Assembly (NCBI GenBank): GCA_963832785.1
Contig: CAWHVF010000008.1
Span: 124,001 to 188,000, forward strand
Length of the DNA: 64,000 nucleotides
DNA from: CAWBRT01 sp963832785
GTDB lineage: Bacteria > Acidobacteriota > Terriglobia > Terriglobales > Acidobacteriaceae
Direction: 5' to 3'
The notes under the pieces were generated by a model. It was not told where the DNA came from, made no database searches, and saw only the letters and a list, made by a program, of their open reading frames with translations. Below are positions 19,419-28,297 of the stretch, piece by piece. Each line of letters starts with the position of its first letter. Position 1 is the stretch's first letter. The position numbers were made by a program, and so were the translations under genes.

Positions 19419-20600
19419 TTAGTTGCAAACAACGTCCGGCGCCGAGCACCGTGCACGGAGGATCTTACGGTCTCGGCGTTGAATAATATCTACCAGCTGA
19501 TCAACCTCATCGGTTGTGTTAAACATCCCAAAGGACACGCGAATGCAGCCGCGTTCTGGCGAGACGCGTACCTGATTAGTCGTAAAATATGGGAGCCAAT
19601 CGTCCGCCGGGAGATCAAGTACGTAGATGTGCGAACGGTGTTCCCTTACACGCGGTCCGACTAGGCCGATGCCGATCTCGTCGATGCGCTGGATAAGGTG
19701 GTCACCGAGGTCGAGGACATGCTTCTCGATGTTCTCAACACCGATCTTAGCTATAAGGTCAAGCGCCGCCGAAAGGGCGTAAATGGCCGGAAGATTGTAA
19801 TTGCCAATTTCAAACCGCCTGGCGCCCGGTTTCAGGCCCATGCGATCGGGGCGCGCGATAAGATCTGCCGGCGGTTCTGCAAGGCTGGCATTTGCGATAT
19901 AGACGGGCTCCAGTTCGCTGAGGTTCTTGTCACAGTATAAGAAACCCAGTCCTTGCGGCACGAGCAAGCCCTTGTGCGAGCTAGAGGCCAGTAGGGATGC
20001 CCCAAGCTTCTTCACGTTTACGGGTAGGATACCAATCGATTGTACAGCATCGACCACAAGATAGAGACTATATTGTCGGCAAAGACGGGAAACGTCCGCG
20101 ACATCAAACCTGTGCCCAGCGTGGAAAGTGACGTGCGATAGAGAAATTACTCGGGTGCTTGCATCGATGCTGCTCTGGAATGATTGGGCGTTGATTACTT
20201 CTGTCATGGGAACGAGGCGCACTTCAACTCCATGGCGGCGCAGATGAAGAAATGCATAAGCATTGTTCGGATGATCGCCGTGGATCATCACGACATTATC
20301 GCCACTTTTCAGCGGAATCGCGTGGGCAGCGATGTTCAAGCCTTCTGATGTATTCTTGGTGAATGCAATTTCGGAGACGTCTGCGCCCAGAAGTGCGGCA
20401 ATGCGCTCTCGAACTTGCTCCACGCGGTCAAGCCACAGATACTTTGGTCCCGCAGTCAGATGCGCTTCTGCAAGGAATTGTTCAAAAGCTGCTTTAACGC
20501 TGGCCGCCAGTGGTGCTTGACGAGCTGAATCGAAATACAGCATTGTTTTTGTGACTGGAAATTCCTGTCGTATTGCATCAACATCGAAGTACTGTTTCAT
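19419..20600 (-). CDS. Class V aminotransferase-like PLP enzyme, paralogue A
   Basis: 393 residues from the ATG at 20600; the open frame continues to 20648, but family similarity begins at MKQYFDVDAI and GGAGA lies just upstream. Cofactor residues: His 110 in 'HGDHPNN', Asp 184, Gln 187, and Lys 210 in 'SSSHKGLLVPQGLGF'. It is closely related along its whole length to the gene at 32489-33667 (same strand), so the pair are recent duplicates bracketing the mirror-image cluster. Likely acts on an amino acid amine or C-S/C-N bond; desulfurase, epimerase and lyase roles cannot be told apart. Confidence 0.87.
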   Translation of the reverse strand: MKQYFDVDAIRQEFPVTKTMLYFDSARQAPLAASVKAAFEQFLAEAHLTAGPKYLWLDRVEQVRERIAALLGADVSEIAFTKNTSEGLNIAAHAIPLKSGDNVVMIHGDHPNNAYAFLHLRRHGVEVRLVPMTEVINAQSFQSSIDASTRVISLSHVTFHAGHRFDVADVSRLCRQYSLYLVVDAVQSIGILPVNVKKLGASLLASSSHKGLLVPQGLGFLYCDKNLSELEPVYIANASLAEPPADLIARPDRMGLKPGARRFEIGNYNLPAIYALSAALDLIAKIGVENIEKHVLDLGDHLIQRIDEIGIGLVGPRVREHRSHIYVLDLPADDWLPYFTTNQVRVSPERGCIRVSFGMFNTTDEVDQLVDIIQRRDRKILRARCSAPDVVCN

Positions 20601-20814
20601 TTCAGGTCTCCGGAAAAACAGTCTGACGTGCCAAGTTGCTTGCACCACACTCTTACATACCTGTCTGTTAACACCGAGTTATCTGGAAACGTTAGGTTAA
20701 CACGCGGTCAACGCCACCGTTGATCGCAATCAAACCACGGCCAGAAATCAAACTAGTTCCTTCATTGCTCTAACACAATCGCGTCGTAGGTTCGCTGCCG
20801 GCATCATTCGCCGA

Positions 20815-20870
20815 CCGATCTGATGGAGAATTGCCATGATTTGCTCCGCCGTGTACTTTCTCTCCGCCAT
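20815..20870 (-). mobile_element. IS3-family orfA remnant
   Basis: Reverse strand from the ATG at 20870 reads MAERKYTAEQIMAILHQIG, the beginning of an IS3-type orfA (HTH protein), then loses similarity. It is a short leftover. The remaining 20601-20958 shows nothing else recognisable. Confidence 0.5.
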
Positions 20871-20958
20871 CTCCCAGCTCCTCTCATACCAGTTGTACTC
20901 CCACTCCCACTAGGTACAAAAGTTGCCGGTCACGTCCAATCGACATAGACATTTTCTG

Positions 20959-22149
20959 TTAGCGGTCTACCATTGGTATGGCTACGGAAGGCATCCACAG
21001 GCGACCAAGAGGGCCAGCACTCGATATTACGATCTCATCACCCTCAACATCGAATCTTGCATTCAATTTTTGTTGATCAGTAAGATCCTTCATGTAATTA
21101 AGTATCGTCCGAAACATCTCATCGTTTGCTGTTTGAGGTACGGGTTGATTGTCCGTATTTATATACACCGGAATGACCGTCACCTTCTTAATCTCATTGC
21201 CGGAAATATAGCATTTTGCAATGAGCGTTTTTCTCGCATCCTTACAATATGGAAAGTTCGGAGTCTCTGGATCGCGCGTAAAATTATAGCGCAGGGCGGT
21301 ATCATCCATAGCGCCATATCTCGGCTTCCGGTTTGGCCAATCAAAGCAAAACATGTTCAGACTGTAGAAGATTACTTTACCTTTGTATACTTCAACGCCT
21401 TTCAAGAGGTGAGGATGAGACCCAAAAATGACATCGACACCGGCATCAATAGCCGCATGAGCGATGACGGGCTGATACATCGCTATCGTTTTCGGGACAT
21501 GATGAATTCCCCAGTGAAGTGTTAGAGCGACCACATCCACCTTCTCTTTTAATTTCTTCACATCTTTTAGCATTGCCTCGAAATCGTCCTGATAAGGCCA
21601 AGTCACCACCTCACATGGGGACCCGGGTTGTTCCGGCTCAGTTTGATGGTATGACGTCCAGGCTCTCAGGGGAGCTATGCCCGCTTGGTCATTTCGCGCC
21701 GCATACCCCTTTTGACAAATCGAACAGTATGAAAGCACCCCAACACGCACGCCATTTGCCTCGACAATAGCAGGCTGCCGTGCTTCCTCTAGATTCTTCC
21801 CCGCGCCGGTTACCTTTATTCCTGCTGCCTCTAAGTTAGCTTTTGTATCAAGAAATGCCTCCGGACCAAAATCGAGCGCATTGTTGCTGGCCCAATGGAT
21901 GACATTAAACCCTCCTGAAGTTAGACCCTTAACATTCTTGGGATCTGACCAATGCGGGCCCCATCCATTGCTGTCTTTGTACATGGCTTTGCTTGTTATT
22001 GCCCCTTCCAAATGCCCTACAACCAAGTCTCCTTGTTTGAGTATCGGAGCGGCATGGGTAAAAACCGTCTCAGGATTTTTCCTATTGACGACCAAGTCAC
22101 CAACTGCAGCGATAATAAACTCCTTCCTACCCTTTGCTGTCATCTCCAT
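20959..22149 (-). CDS. CapA-family (poly-gamma-glutamate synthesis/metallophosphatase-like) protein, copy 1
   Basis: About 397 residues, PGA_cap fold related to calcineurin-like phosphoesterases. Visible metal-site-like motifs are 'VGDLVVNR', 'WASNNALDFG', 'LTLHWGIHHVP' and 'GSHPHLLKGVEVYKGKVIFY'. The N-terminus shows no signal or membrane anchor, unlike the capsule protein CapA of bacilli, so a cytosolic hydrolase-like role is more likely. Start: ATG 22149 or 22143 (GGAG spacing favours 22143); the frame is open to 22341. Expected 'SLGNF' reads SLNMF here. Paralogue at 27081-28280 on the other strand. Confidence 0.82.
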   Translation of the reverse strand: MEMTAKGRKEFIIAAVGDLVVNRKNPETVFTHAAPILKQGDLVVGHLEGAITSKAMYKDSNGWGPHWSDPKNVKGLTSGGFNVIHWASNNALDFGPEAFLDTKANLEAAGIKVTGAGKNLEEARQPAIVEANGVRVGVLSYCSICQKGYAARNDQAGIAPLRAWTSYHQTEPEQPGSPCEVVTWPYQDDFEAMLKDVKKLKEKVDVVALTLHWGIHHVPKTIAMYQPVIAHAAIDAGVDVIFGSHPHLLKGVEVYKGKVIFYSLNMFCFDWPNRKPRYGAMDDTALRYNFTRDPETPNFPYCKDARKTLIAKCYISGNEIKKVTVIPVYINTDNQPVPQTANDEMFRTILNYMKDLTDQQKLNARFDVEGDEIVISSAGPLGRLWMPSVAIPMVDR

Positions 22150-22491
22150 TCTCCAGTCTTTTGTGAATGTTAGATGCTCATCGCCTATCCCCCTTGACAA
22201 ACGGACAGTCACCTGGAATCCCGCAGCCACATCAAATATCCTCAAGCCACTTTCGTATCCAGCCACCATGTTGCGCGACCTTTTCGACCAAGCGCCACAT
22301 GCAATGGATTGTCCATGCCGGTCGTATCCGCAATACGGCACTACGGATGAGGCAGACCATATCGTTCAGCGCATCTGCGTACATTTCTTAAGCCGTGGGT
22401 GTCCGATGCTGAAGAAGGCATGCGCAAATGAGTCAATCCGCATTGAATCACCCGCTCCAGTCGGACCTGTCCGGTTGGCCTTCATCAGCTG

Positions 22492-23757
22492 TTATCCCGC
22501 GTGAGCGCTGGCGGCAAGCGCCACGGGTTCATGCTTAATATGGCATATTTTCATGATTATCTTGATTGCCACGGTATTGCAGAAGACACTTGTGCCAGTC
22601 CTGCCCATATCGGCAAACGCATCGATCCCGGCAATTAACGTGATCCCTTCCATCGGCATGCCGAGCGCAGACAAGGCCAGAGCGATAATGACTAACGAAC
22701 CCGAGGGCATGTTTGGCGTTCCTTTCGTCAGGACTTCCATCAGGATCGCGATCGAGAGTAGATGTTGCCACGTCAGCGGTATGCGGTAGGCATCCATGAG
22801 AAACCCAACCGCAAGGGTGCAGTACATAATCGAACCGTCGCGATTGAAAATGTAGGCAAGGGGCAATATAACCGATGCAATCCCCTTGGGAACGCCAAGT
22901 TCGAGCAGCTTCTCTAAATGGGACGGCAAAGTGGTTTCCGATGCCCGCGTCCCCACTCCTATCAGAATCGGCTCGCTCACATGTTTCAAAACCTTAAACG
23001 GCCGGTCCCCTATGGCAAATAAGACGACGAAAGACAGTGCAAACAAAAAGAAATACCCGATATAGGCCACCCCCACCAGCTTAAGCAGAGAGTAGATGAC
23101 TTTGGCACCGTGCGTTGCAAACAACCAGGCAGTGACGGCGAACACAGCATAGGGGCAAATCATGACGATCCACATTGTTACCTTGAATATGGCCGCCATT
23201 AAGGAATCGAGGACATGTAGCATCGGTGTGGCGCGCTCGCCAATGGCCGCCAAGGCCAAGCCGAGCGCGATGCAAAAGACGATGACGGGCAGCAGGTTTT
23301 TCCCGGCCATAGCGCCGACGATATTGGAGGGAATCATGTCCAGGAAGAACTTTGCCCAGTCGATGCTAGTGTGAAAATTCGCTGGTAGTTTTCCGACGTT
23401 GGTAAGATCTGCACCCAGACCCGGATGGAAGATTCCATTCAGCCCCACACCGAGCAGGATCGCGACTAGCGCCGCAACCACAAAGTAAATAAGAGCCACG
23501 GTCGTGATCTTGCCCAACTCCTTCGCTTTTCGGCCCATTTCACAAACGCCAAGTGTAATCATGGTGAAGACAATCGGCACGACGATGACTTTGAGTGCCT
23601 GGACAAAGGCTGTTCCTGCTGGTTCGAAGTGCTTCGCGACACTTGGCACGAACATTCCAAAAAGGGCACCGAGAACTAAGCCCAGAACCATTTGCAAGGT
23701 AAGGGGCACAGACTTTCTTTTCCGTTGGGCATTAGTAGTCGAAGTCGAAGCTTCCAT
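22492..23757 (-). CDS. Dicarboxylate/amino acid:cation symporter (DAACS), copy 1
   Basis: 421 residues, GltP/DctA family, inner membrane. The start (MEAS...) is followed by the first helix 'LTLQMVLGLVLGALFGMFV'. The serine-rich re-entrant loop HP1 region is 'GTRASETTLPSHLEKL', and the helix 7 cation/substrate motif, NMDGT in archetypal members, reads NRDGS. HP2 contains 'GTPNMPSGSLVIIAL', and helix 8 has 'DMGRTGTSVFCNTVA', with Asp and Thr/Asn positions that bind the acidic substrate. Imports glutamate, aspartate or a C4-dicarboxylate with Na+ or H+. Paralogue at 29616-30881. Confidence 0.9.
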   Translation of the reverse strand: MEASTSTTNAQRKRKSVPLTLQMVLGLVLGALFGMFVPSVAKHFEPAGTAFVQALKVIVVPIVFTMITLGVCEMGRKAKELGKITTVALIYFVVAALVAILLGVGLNGIFHPGLGADLTNVGKLPANFHTSIDWAKFFLDMIPSNIVGAMAGKNLLPVIVFCIALGLALAAIGERATPMLHVLDSLMAAIFKVTMWIVMICPYAVFAVTAWLFATHGAKVIYSLLKLVGVAYIGYFFLFALSFVVLFAIGDRPFKVLKHVSEPILIGVGTRASETTLPSHLEKLLELGVPKGIASVILPLAYIFNRDGSIMYCTLAVGFLMDAYRIPLTWQHLLSIAILMEVLTKGTPNMPSGSLVIIALALSALGMPMEGITLIAGIDAFADMGRTGTSVFCNTVAIKIIMKICHIKHEPVALAASAHAG

Positions 23758-23921
23758 TTTTTCCTCCTCCAGATCCCAAGGCTGACCGATCGCAGGTGTT
23801 TAGCCGACGCGGTCGAATTTCAGAGCGTTAGTAGTTCCGTAGTCCGACTGGCCACATTCGACAGCTCCGGAGTCAACTGATCCCAATTGCTTGTTAAACA
23901 GAGTTCCTTTCCAACTTGCCG

Positions 23922-25076
23922 TCATAGGAGAGTTCGCATACGCTCCAGCCCTTCTCTAATTGTTTCAATGGGGCCGACGAGGTTCACCCTAATGTGTCCC
24001 TCTCCGCCAGCGCCGAATACGCTGCCCGCGGTCACGGCAATTCGGCCTTCTTCCAACAGGTATCTGGTCAATTCACTTGAGCTTCGGCCGAGTGCCGTGA
24101 TATCTGGAAAGGCATAGAAGGTTCCTTCCGGAACGGGACAGCGGACCTTGTTGATCCTAAGCAGCCCCTCTACGGCAACGTCCCGCTTGGCCTGGTATTG
24201 CTGTTGCAGCTTTTTCGTCCATTCTGGTTCGCCGCTCAGCGCTCGCAGCGCAATTTCCTGCGCGATTGGGCTTACACACGAAATCACCTGCTCATTGAAC
24301 CGCGCAATCGCTTGGCAAATGCTCGCTGGCCCTGCTACGTAACCAACACGACAACCTGGCAGCGCGTATGCCTTTGAGAAGCTTTGCAGGGTGAGCGTTT
24401 GCTCCTTCATGCCTGGTAAACTAGCCAGACTGATGTGGGGGCGTCCATCAAAGACGAACTTGTCGAAGCTCTCATCAGCCAGCACCCAAATGTTGTGCTC
24501 GATGGCAAAGTTCGCGACTGCGGCGAGTTCATCGTGTCCAAAAACGCGACAGGTAGGATTGTGTGGGGTGTTGAAGATTAAGCCCCGCGTGGACGGGGTC
24601 ACCCGAGACTCCAGTGCTTTAGTTTCCAGGCGGTACCCCGGCTGGCAAAGCTGAACGGGGACCGGCACGCCTCCAGCAAGTTGAATGGCTGGGCCGTAAG
24701 TAACCCAACATGGATCCAGGATCAGAACCTGGTCGCCAGGCTCGATCAAAGCAAGGAGCGAGGCATATACAAACTGTTTGGCCCCAATCGTCACTACGAC
24801 CTCAGTCTCTGGCTCATAGACGAGCTGTTGCTCGCGCCGGAGCTTTGCCGCGATAGCCTGCCGTAGGTCAAGTTCGCCAGCCGGGTCCCCCAGAACGTTT
24901 CGCTCGGGTGGAAACTGAATCGGGCCCGACAGACAATCTGGGCCGGGGGTAGGTTTCCCACCGGCCAAGTTAATGACCTCGATTCCTTTGCGGCGCAACG
25001 CCTGCACCCGCCGCCCAACCGCAATAGTTCCTGACGGCGGGAGCGCTGTTAGTCTTGTGCCACAGTGAAGTGTCAT
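23922..25076 (-). CDS. Class I/II PLP aminotransferase (AspC-like), copy 1
   Basis: 384 residues, complete. Asn 173 (PHNPT), Asp 201, Tyr-containing loop and the Schiff-base Lys 235 in 'SFSKAYALPGCRVGY' are all present, and an Arg in 'GHIRVNLV' near the end would bind the alpha-carboxylate. Likely an aspartate/aromatic-type transaminase. Residues from about 171 to the end are almost identical at DNA level to the copy at 28298-29536, while the N-terminal part differs at about 20 percent of positions. Promoter-like boxes lie upstream at 25306-25334. Confidence 0.9.
   Translation of the reverse strand: MTLHCGTRLTALPPSGTIAVGRRVQALRRKGIEVINLAGGKPTPGPDCLSGPIQFPPERNVLGDPAGELDLRQAIAAKLRREQQLVYEPETEVVVTIGAKQFVYASLLALIEPGDQVLILDPCWVTYGPAIQLAGGVPVPVQLCQPGYRLETKALESRVTPSTRGLIFNTPHNPTCRVFGHDELAAVANFAIEHNIWVLADESFDKFVFDGRPHISLASLPGMKEQTLTLQSFSKAYALPGCRVGYVAGPASICQAIARFNEQVISCVSPIAQEIALRALSGEPEWTKKLQQQYQAKRDVAVEGLLRINKVRCPVPEGTFYAFPDITALGRSSSELTRYLLEEGRIAVTAGSVFGAGGEGHIRVNLVGPIETIREGLERMRTLL
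23941..24569 (-). repeat. 629-bp inverted repeat, left copy
   Basis: Reverse complement of this segment matches 28805-29433 with only occasional mismatches by eye. The boundaries are sharp: outside them the two aminotransferase genes diverge clearly. It covers the 3' 55 percent of the gene. Confidence 0.85.
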
Positions 25077-25305
25077 TTACGTGGCCCTCTCTTTTCTTTA
25101 TGACTTAGTCGCTAGTTGCCGAGGGGGTAGGGAACCTTCCGTCGGCGAAGAAACGCCCTTGTATCCACCTCGGTCTGCTTGGCCGGCGAAACCAGGATCT
25201 AATTTCCCTTCATAGTTAATGCCTCCCCACTGGCATGAATGGCTGCGTAGTCAACCTCCGCTCGCGCACTAGTTGCTGTTACGGCTACTACGAAGTTTGA
25301 GCGCT

Positions 25306-25334
25306 AAAATAGCACGCAGGGGGACCATTGTCAA
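25306..25334 (-). promoter_or_regulatory. Minus-strand promoter of the AspC-like/symporter arm
   Basis: Minus strand: TTGACA (25329-25334), 17 bp, TATTTT (25306-25311). It lies 230 bp upstream of the aminotransferase ATG at 25076. The -35 box is one half of an inverted repeat TTGTCAAG / CTTGACAA whose other half is the -35 of the divergent promoter. Confidence 0.55.
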
Positions 25335-25347
25335 GCGAAGATTTCAC

Positions 25348-25376
25348 TTGACAACATTGAAAACAGGTAGTAGCGT
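25348..25376 (+). promoter_or_regulatory. Plus-strand promoter of the PrpD arm
   Basis: Plus strand: TTGACA (25348-25353), 17 bp, TAGCGT (25371-25376), 55 bp upstream of the PrpD-like ATG. The two -35 boxes stand back to back with 13 bp between them and are exact inverted repeats, so one regulator bound between them could control both arms. Confidence 0.45.
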
Positions 25377-25430
25377 TTGCAGCCACTCAGAAATCAGCAT
25401 CAACTCAGCAACTAACTGGAGGTCGTGAGC

Positions 25431-26810
25431 ATGAGCTCTGAAACACAGACAGTGGCGAAGTACGTTGCCGATTTGAAATATGAACAGATCCCCGCCCCAG
25501 TAATACAGAAATTGAAATTACACTTGTTAGATGCGGCTGGTACAGCCCTATATGGTTTCGAAATGCCCTGGACGCGGATGATACGGGACGTCGTCGTTGG
25601 CAGCGGAGGCACTCCCGAATCTCTGATCTGGAATACCGCAATCCTTGTTCCGGCACCGCAAGCCGCCTTTGTTAATTCGGTGGCTACACACGCCTTCGAG
25701 CTGGATGATCGACGTATTGCCAGTTACATGCATCCGGCCGCCGCCACATTACCGGCTGCCTTGGCCACGGCAGATGTGCTAGGAGGGGCGAGTGGCCGCG
25801 ACTTGATCACGGCAATCGTAGCCGGCTATGAAGTCGGGCTGAGGGTGGGAAAGTGTATTGGGCAGGGATCGTTCCTCCGCGGGTTCTACCCGCCCGGCAT
25901 AGCTGGTAGCTTCGCAGCCGCAATAACTGCGGCAAAACTCAGAGGGATGGACGCCCAGGCGATCGCGTACGTTCTGAACTTGACTGCTACGCAGGGCGCC
26001 GGACTATATAGTCCTAGTATGATCAAGCGCTTTAATCTTGGCCGTGGCACGTTCAATGGCATGTGTGCAGTCGAGTTAGTTTTGGCAGGCTACACAGGGG
26101 TGGATGATATCATGGAGCGGGAAATAGGCGGTTTCGTCCGCGCCTACGCGGATAATGCTGATCCTGCGGTCCTTACTGATGGTCTGGGGCAGGATTTTGA
26201 GACATTGAAGGTCGAACTTAAACCATACGTGTCCAGCCGCCCGAACCATACCGCGATAGATGCCACCTTTGAGCTCCGAAAGAGATATCCAGCACTGACT
26301 CCCAACGAAATTGACCGTATCGAGATTGAGATCGGAACCGTTAATTACAACTATGGGGCTGGATTTCCGGTTTTCGACGTTCCGAGTGCAGTGATGAGCG
26401 TCGCCTATTGTGCTGCCGTCGCATTACTCGACGGAGAGGCATTTCTCGATCAATTCACCCAGGAGCGGGTCAATGATCGGCGTTGCCAGCAGCTGCTGAA
26501 AAAGACCGAAGTCATCTGTAACAAGCAGATCGACAGTATGGGCCTTGAAGATCGGGATCATACGATCCTGAGGTGGAGATTAAAGAGCGGTGAGGTAGTT
26601 GAGACTACCCGTACCTATGCTAAGGGTCATCCACGATATCCGATGACAGAGGCAGAAGTGAGGACAAAGTTCCATCGATTGATCGATCAAAGTGTAGGGC
26701 AGCAGAAAGCCTCAGCTCTCGAAGATGTGTTCGGTCGGCTTGAACAAATAGATAGCAAGCAGATTGGAGCGCTTTTGCGAATTGAAACCGAATGTTCACA
26801 ACATGCATAG
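25431..26810 (+). CDS. MmgE/PrpD family protein, copy 1
   Basis: 459 residues. PrpD-fold enzyme (2-methylcitrate dehydratase, cis-aconitate decarboxylase and iminodisuccinate epimerase are known members). Family features: 'KLHLLDAAGTALYG', 'VATHAFELDDRR' followed by 'MHPAAATLPAALA', 'AIVAGYEVGLRVG' and 'VELKPYVSSRPNHTAIDA' (the position where many members have KPYPSC, here lacking Cys). ATG 25431 has GGAGG at 25418-25422 with 8 bp spacing; the GTG at 25425 is too close. First gene of the plus-strand arm, leading to CapA, aminotransferase, symporter and asparaginase genes. Substrate unknown. Confidence 0.85.
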   Translation: MSSETQTVAKYVADLKYEQIPAPVIQKLKLHLLDAAGTALYGFEMPWTRMIRDVVVGSGGTPESLIWNTAILVPAPQAAFVNSVATHAFELDDRRIASYMHPAAATLPAALATADVLGGASGRDLITAIVAGYEVGLRVGKCIGQGSFLRGFYPPGIAGSFAAAITAAKLRGMDAQAIAYVLNLTATQGAGLYSPSMIKRFNLGRGTFNGMCAVELVLAGYTGVDDIMEREIGGFVRAYADNADPAVLTDGLGQDFETLKVELKPYVSSRPNHTAIDATFELRKRYPALTPNEIDRIEIEIGTVNYNYGAGFPVFDVPSAVMSVAYCAAVALLDGEAFLDQFTQERVNDRRCQQLLKKTEVICNKQIDSMGLEDRDHTILRWRLKSGEVVETTRTYAKGHPRYPMTEAEVRTKFHRLIDQSVGQQKASALEDVFGRLEQIDSKQIGALLRIETECSQHA

Positions 26811-27080
26811 CGTAAAAAGAGAGAATCTGGACGAGGTGCTTAACTCCGTGAACAGAGCTGCGTGGTTAGACAGTCGACCCGCTCTCGTGATTGCAGGTAT
26901 GCACATGTACCACCACTACCGAGGAGCGGTAGCGGCCGTTGCGCGCGATCGTCCCTTGGATTACTGAGCCGCTTACGTTTTGATGCGGTTTCAACAGAAT
27001 AGCCAACCCCGGTACGCGGAAAAGGTAAGCTAGCGTAAAGATTCAATGAGGAGTACCAACTCACATAGAGGAGAGAAATA

Positions 27081-28280
27081 ATGGCAGACACTGTCCTGAT
27101 GATCGTCACTGGTGACATCCACCCAAATCGCGAGAAACCTGAAACTCTTTTCCAAGCCGTAAAACCGCTTTTAGACGAGGGCGACCTCCGGGTAGCGCAG
27201 CTCGAATGCACGATATCGGATAAGGGGAGCTGCCGGACAGACGTCCGCAATCCTACTCATCAGGTTCCGCCGCATAACATCAAGGCGTTGACTGCAGCCG
27301 GCTATAACGTAATCACCTTTGCCGGAAACAATAACGTCGATTACGGACTGGATGCATTTTATGACACCATTGACCGGCTTAAAGCGGCGAATATCCAGGT
27401 AGTGGGAGCGGGTAAAAACCTGGCCGAAGCGCGACGGCCGGTGGTAGTGGAACGGAAGGGGATCCGGATTGCCTTTATCGACGCCTGCTCGATCCTGCGC
27501 GACGGCTATGAAGCCCGGGAGAACAGGGGTGGAATTGCCCCGCTGACGGTGAAGACGTTTTACGAACCGCTGGAAAACATATACGAGCAGCCGGGGACTC
27601 CGGCTCGCACCGTGACCATTCCTGATGCCGATGAGCTTGAGATCGTTCTCAAATCCATTCGCGATGCCAAGCAGCGCGCCGACATCGTAGTCGCCTGTTT
27701 CCATTGGGGAATCCACTTTACCCATGACTTGGCGATGTATCAGGCGGAGGTTGGCTATGCGGCCATAGACGCGGGCGCCGACCTTGTCCTTGGATCGCAT
27801 CCGCACTGCCTGCAGGCAATCGATGTCTACAAGGGCAAGTTCATCATTTACAGCTTAGGCAATTTCGCCTTCGAGATGCCGGAGAAAGCGGCGCAGAAGG
27901 GAGTTGGTGAATACCTCTCGTTCTACGGAATTCCGCTTGATCCAGACGTGCCGACGCACCCTCACCCGAGTCATTGCCGCCGGGCCGGCGTGCTGCGGGT
28001 GACTCTTTCGAAGCGCGGTGTCGAACGGCTTGCCTTTGTTCCCACGCTGTTTACAACCAAGGGCATTCCCGAGCATTGTCCGGCGGGCAGCGACGGTTTT
28101 CGTGAAATTGTCACTCTGATGCAGGAGCTGTGCGCACCGCTCGGAACCGCGCTTACGGTCAAGGGCGATGAAATCCTGGTTTCGCCAAACAAACAAACTG
28201 CGGTGGATACCAGGACTTTGCTTCGTCGACGCAAGTTCTCCTATCCTTCACTGCGTCAACTGGCAACTCATGCATCGTAG
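27081..28280 (+). CDS. CapA-family protein, copy 2
   Basis: 399 residues, complete; starts at ATG 27081 after GGAGAGAAATA. Same fold as the copy at 20959-22149 with 'VTGDIHPNREKPETLF', 'FAGNNNVDYGLDAFYDT', 'VACFHWGIHFTHDLAMYQ', 'GSHPHCLQAIDVYKGK' and the full 'SLGNF'. No signal peptide or anchor. It is diverged from copy 1 well beyond the aminotransferase pair. It lies 17 bp upstream of the aminotransferase, so the two are co-transcribed. Function inferred only from the family; a phosphoesterase- or amidohydrolase-like reaction on an acidic compound is possible. Confidence 0.83.
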   Translation: MADTVLMIVTGDIHPNREKPETLFQAVKPLLDEGDLRVAQLECTISDKGSCRTDVRNPTHQVPPHNIKALTAAGYNVITFAGNNNVDYGLDAFYDTIDRLKAANIQVVGAGKNLAEARRPVVVERKGIRIAFIDACSILRDGYEARENRGGIAPLTVKTFYEPLENIYEQPGTPARTVTIPDADELEIVLKSIRDAKQRADIVVACFHWGIHFTHDLAMYQAEVGYAAIDAGADLVLGSHPHCLQAIDVYKGKFIIYSLGNFAFEMPEKAAQKGVGEYLSFYGIPLDPDVPTHPHPSHCRRAGVLRVTLSKRGVERLAFVPTLFTTKGIPEHCPAGSDGFREIVTLMQELCAPLGTALTVKGDEILVSPNKQTAVDTRTLLRRRKFSYPSLRQLATHAS

Positions 28281-28297
28281 GACGGAAAGGTTCTTAC

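Noticed and set aside
20959..22149. Capsule (poly-gamma-glutamate) biosynthesis locus
   Set aside because: CapA-like genes are present twice, but CapB and CapC homologues are absent and the proteins lack the membrane anchor.
26764..26967. 67-codon frame after the PrpD-like gene
   Set aside because: Overlaps the PrpD end, no ribosome site at its later Met and no similarity; the 26811-27080 interval looks like a plain leader.
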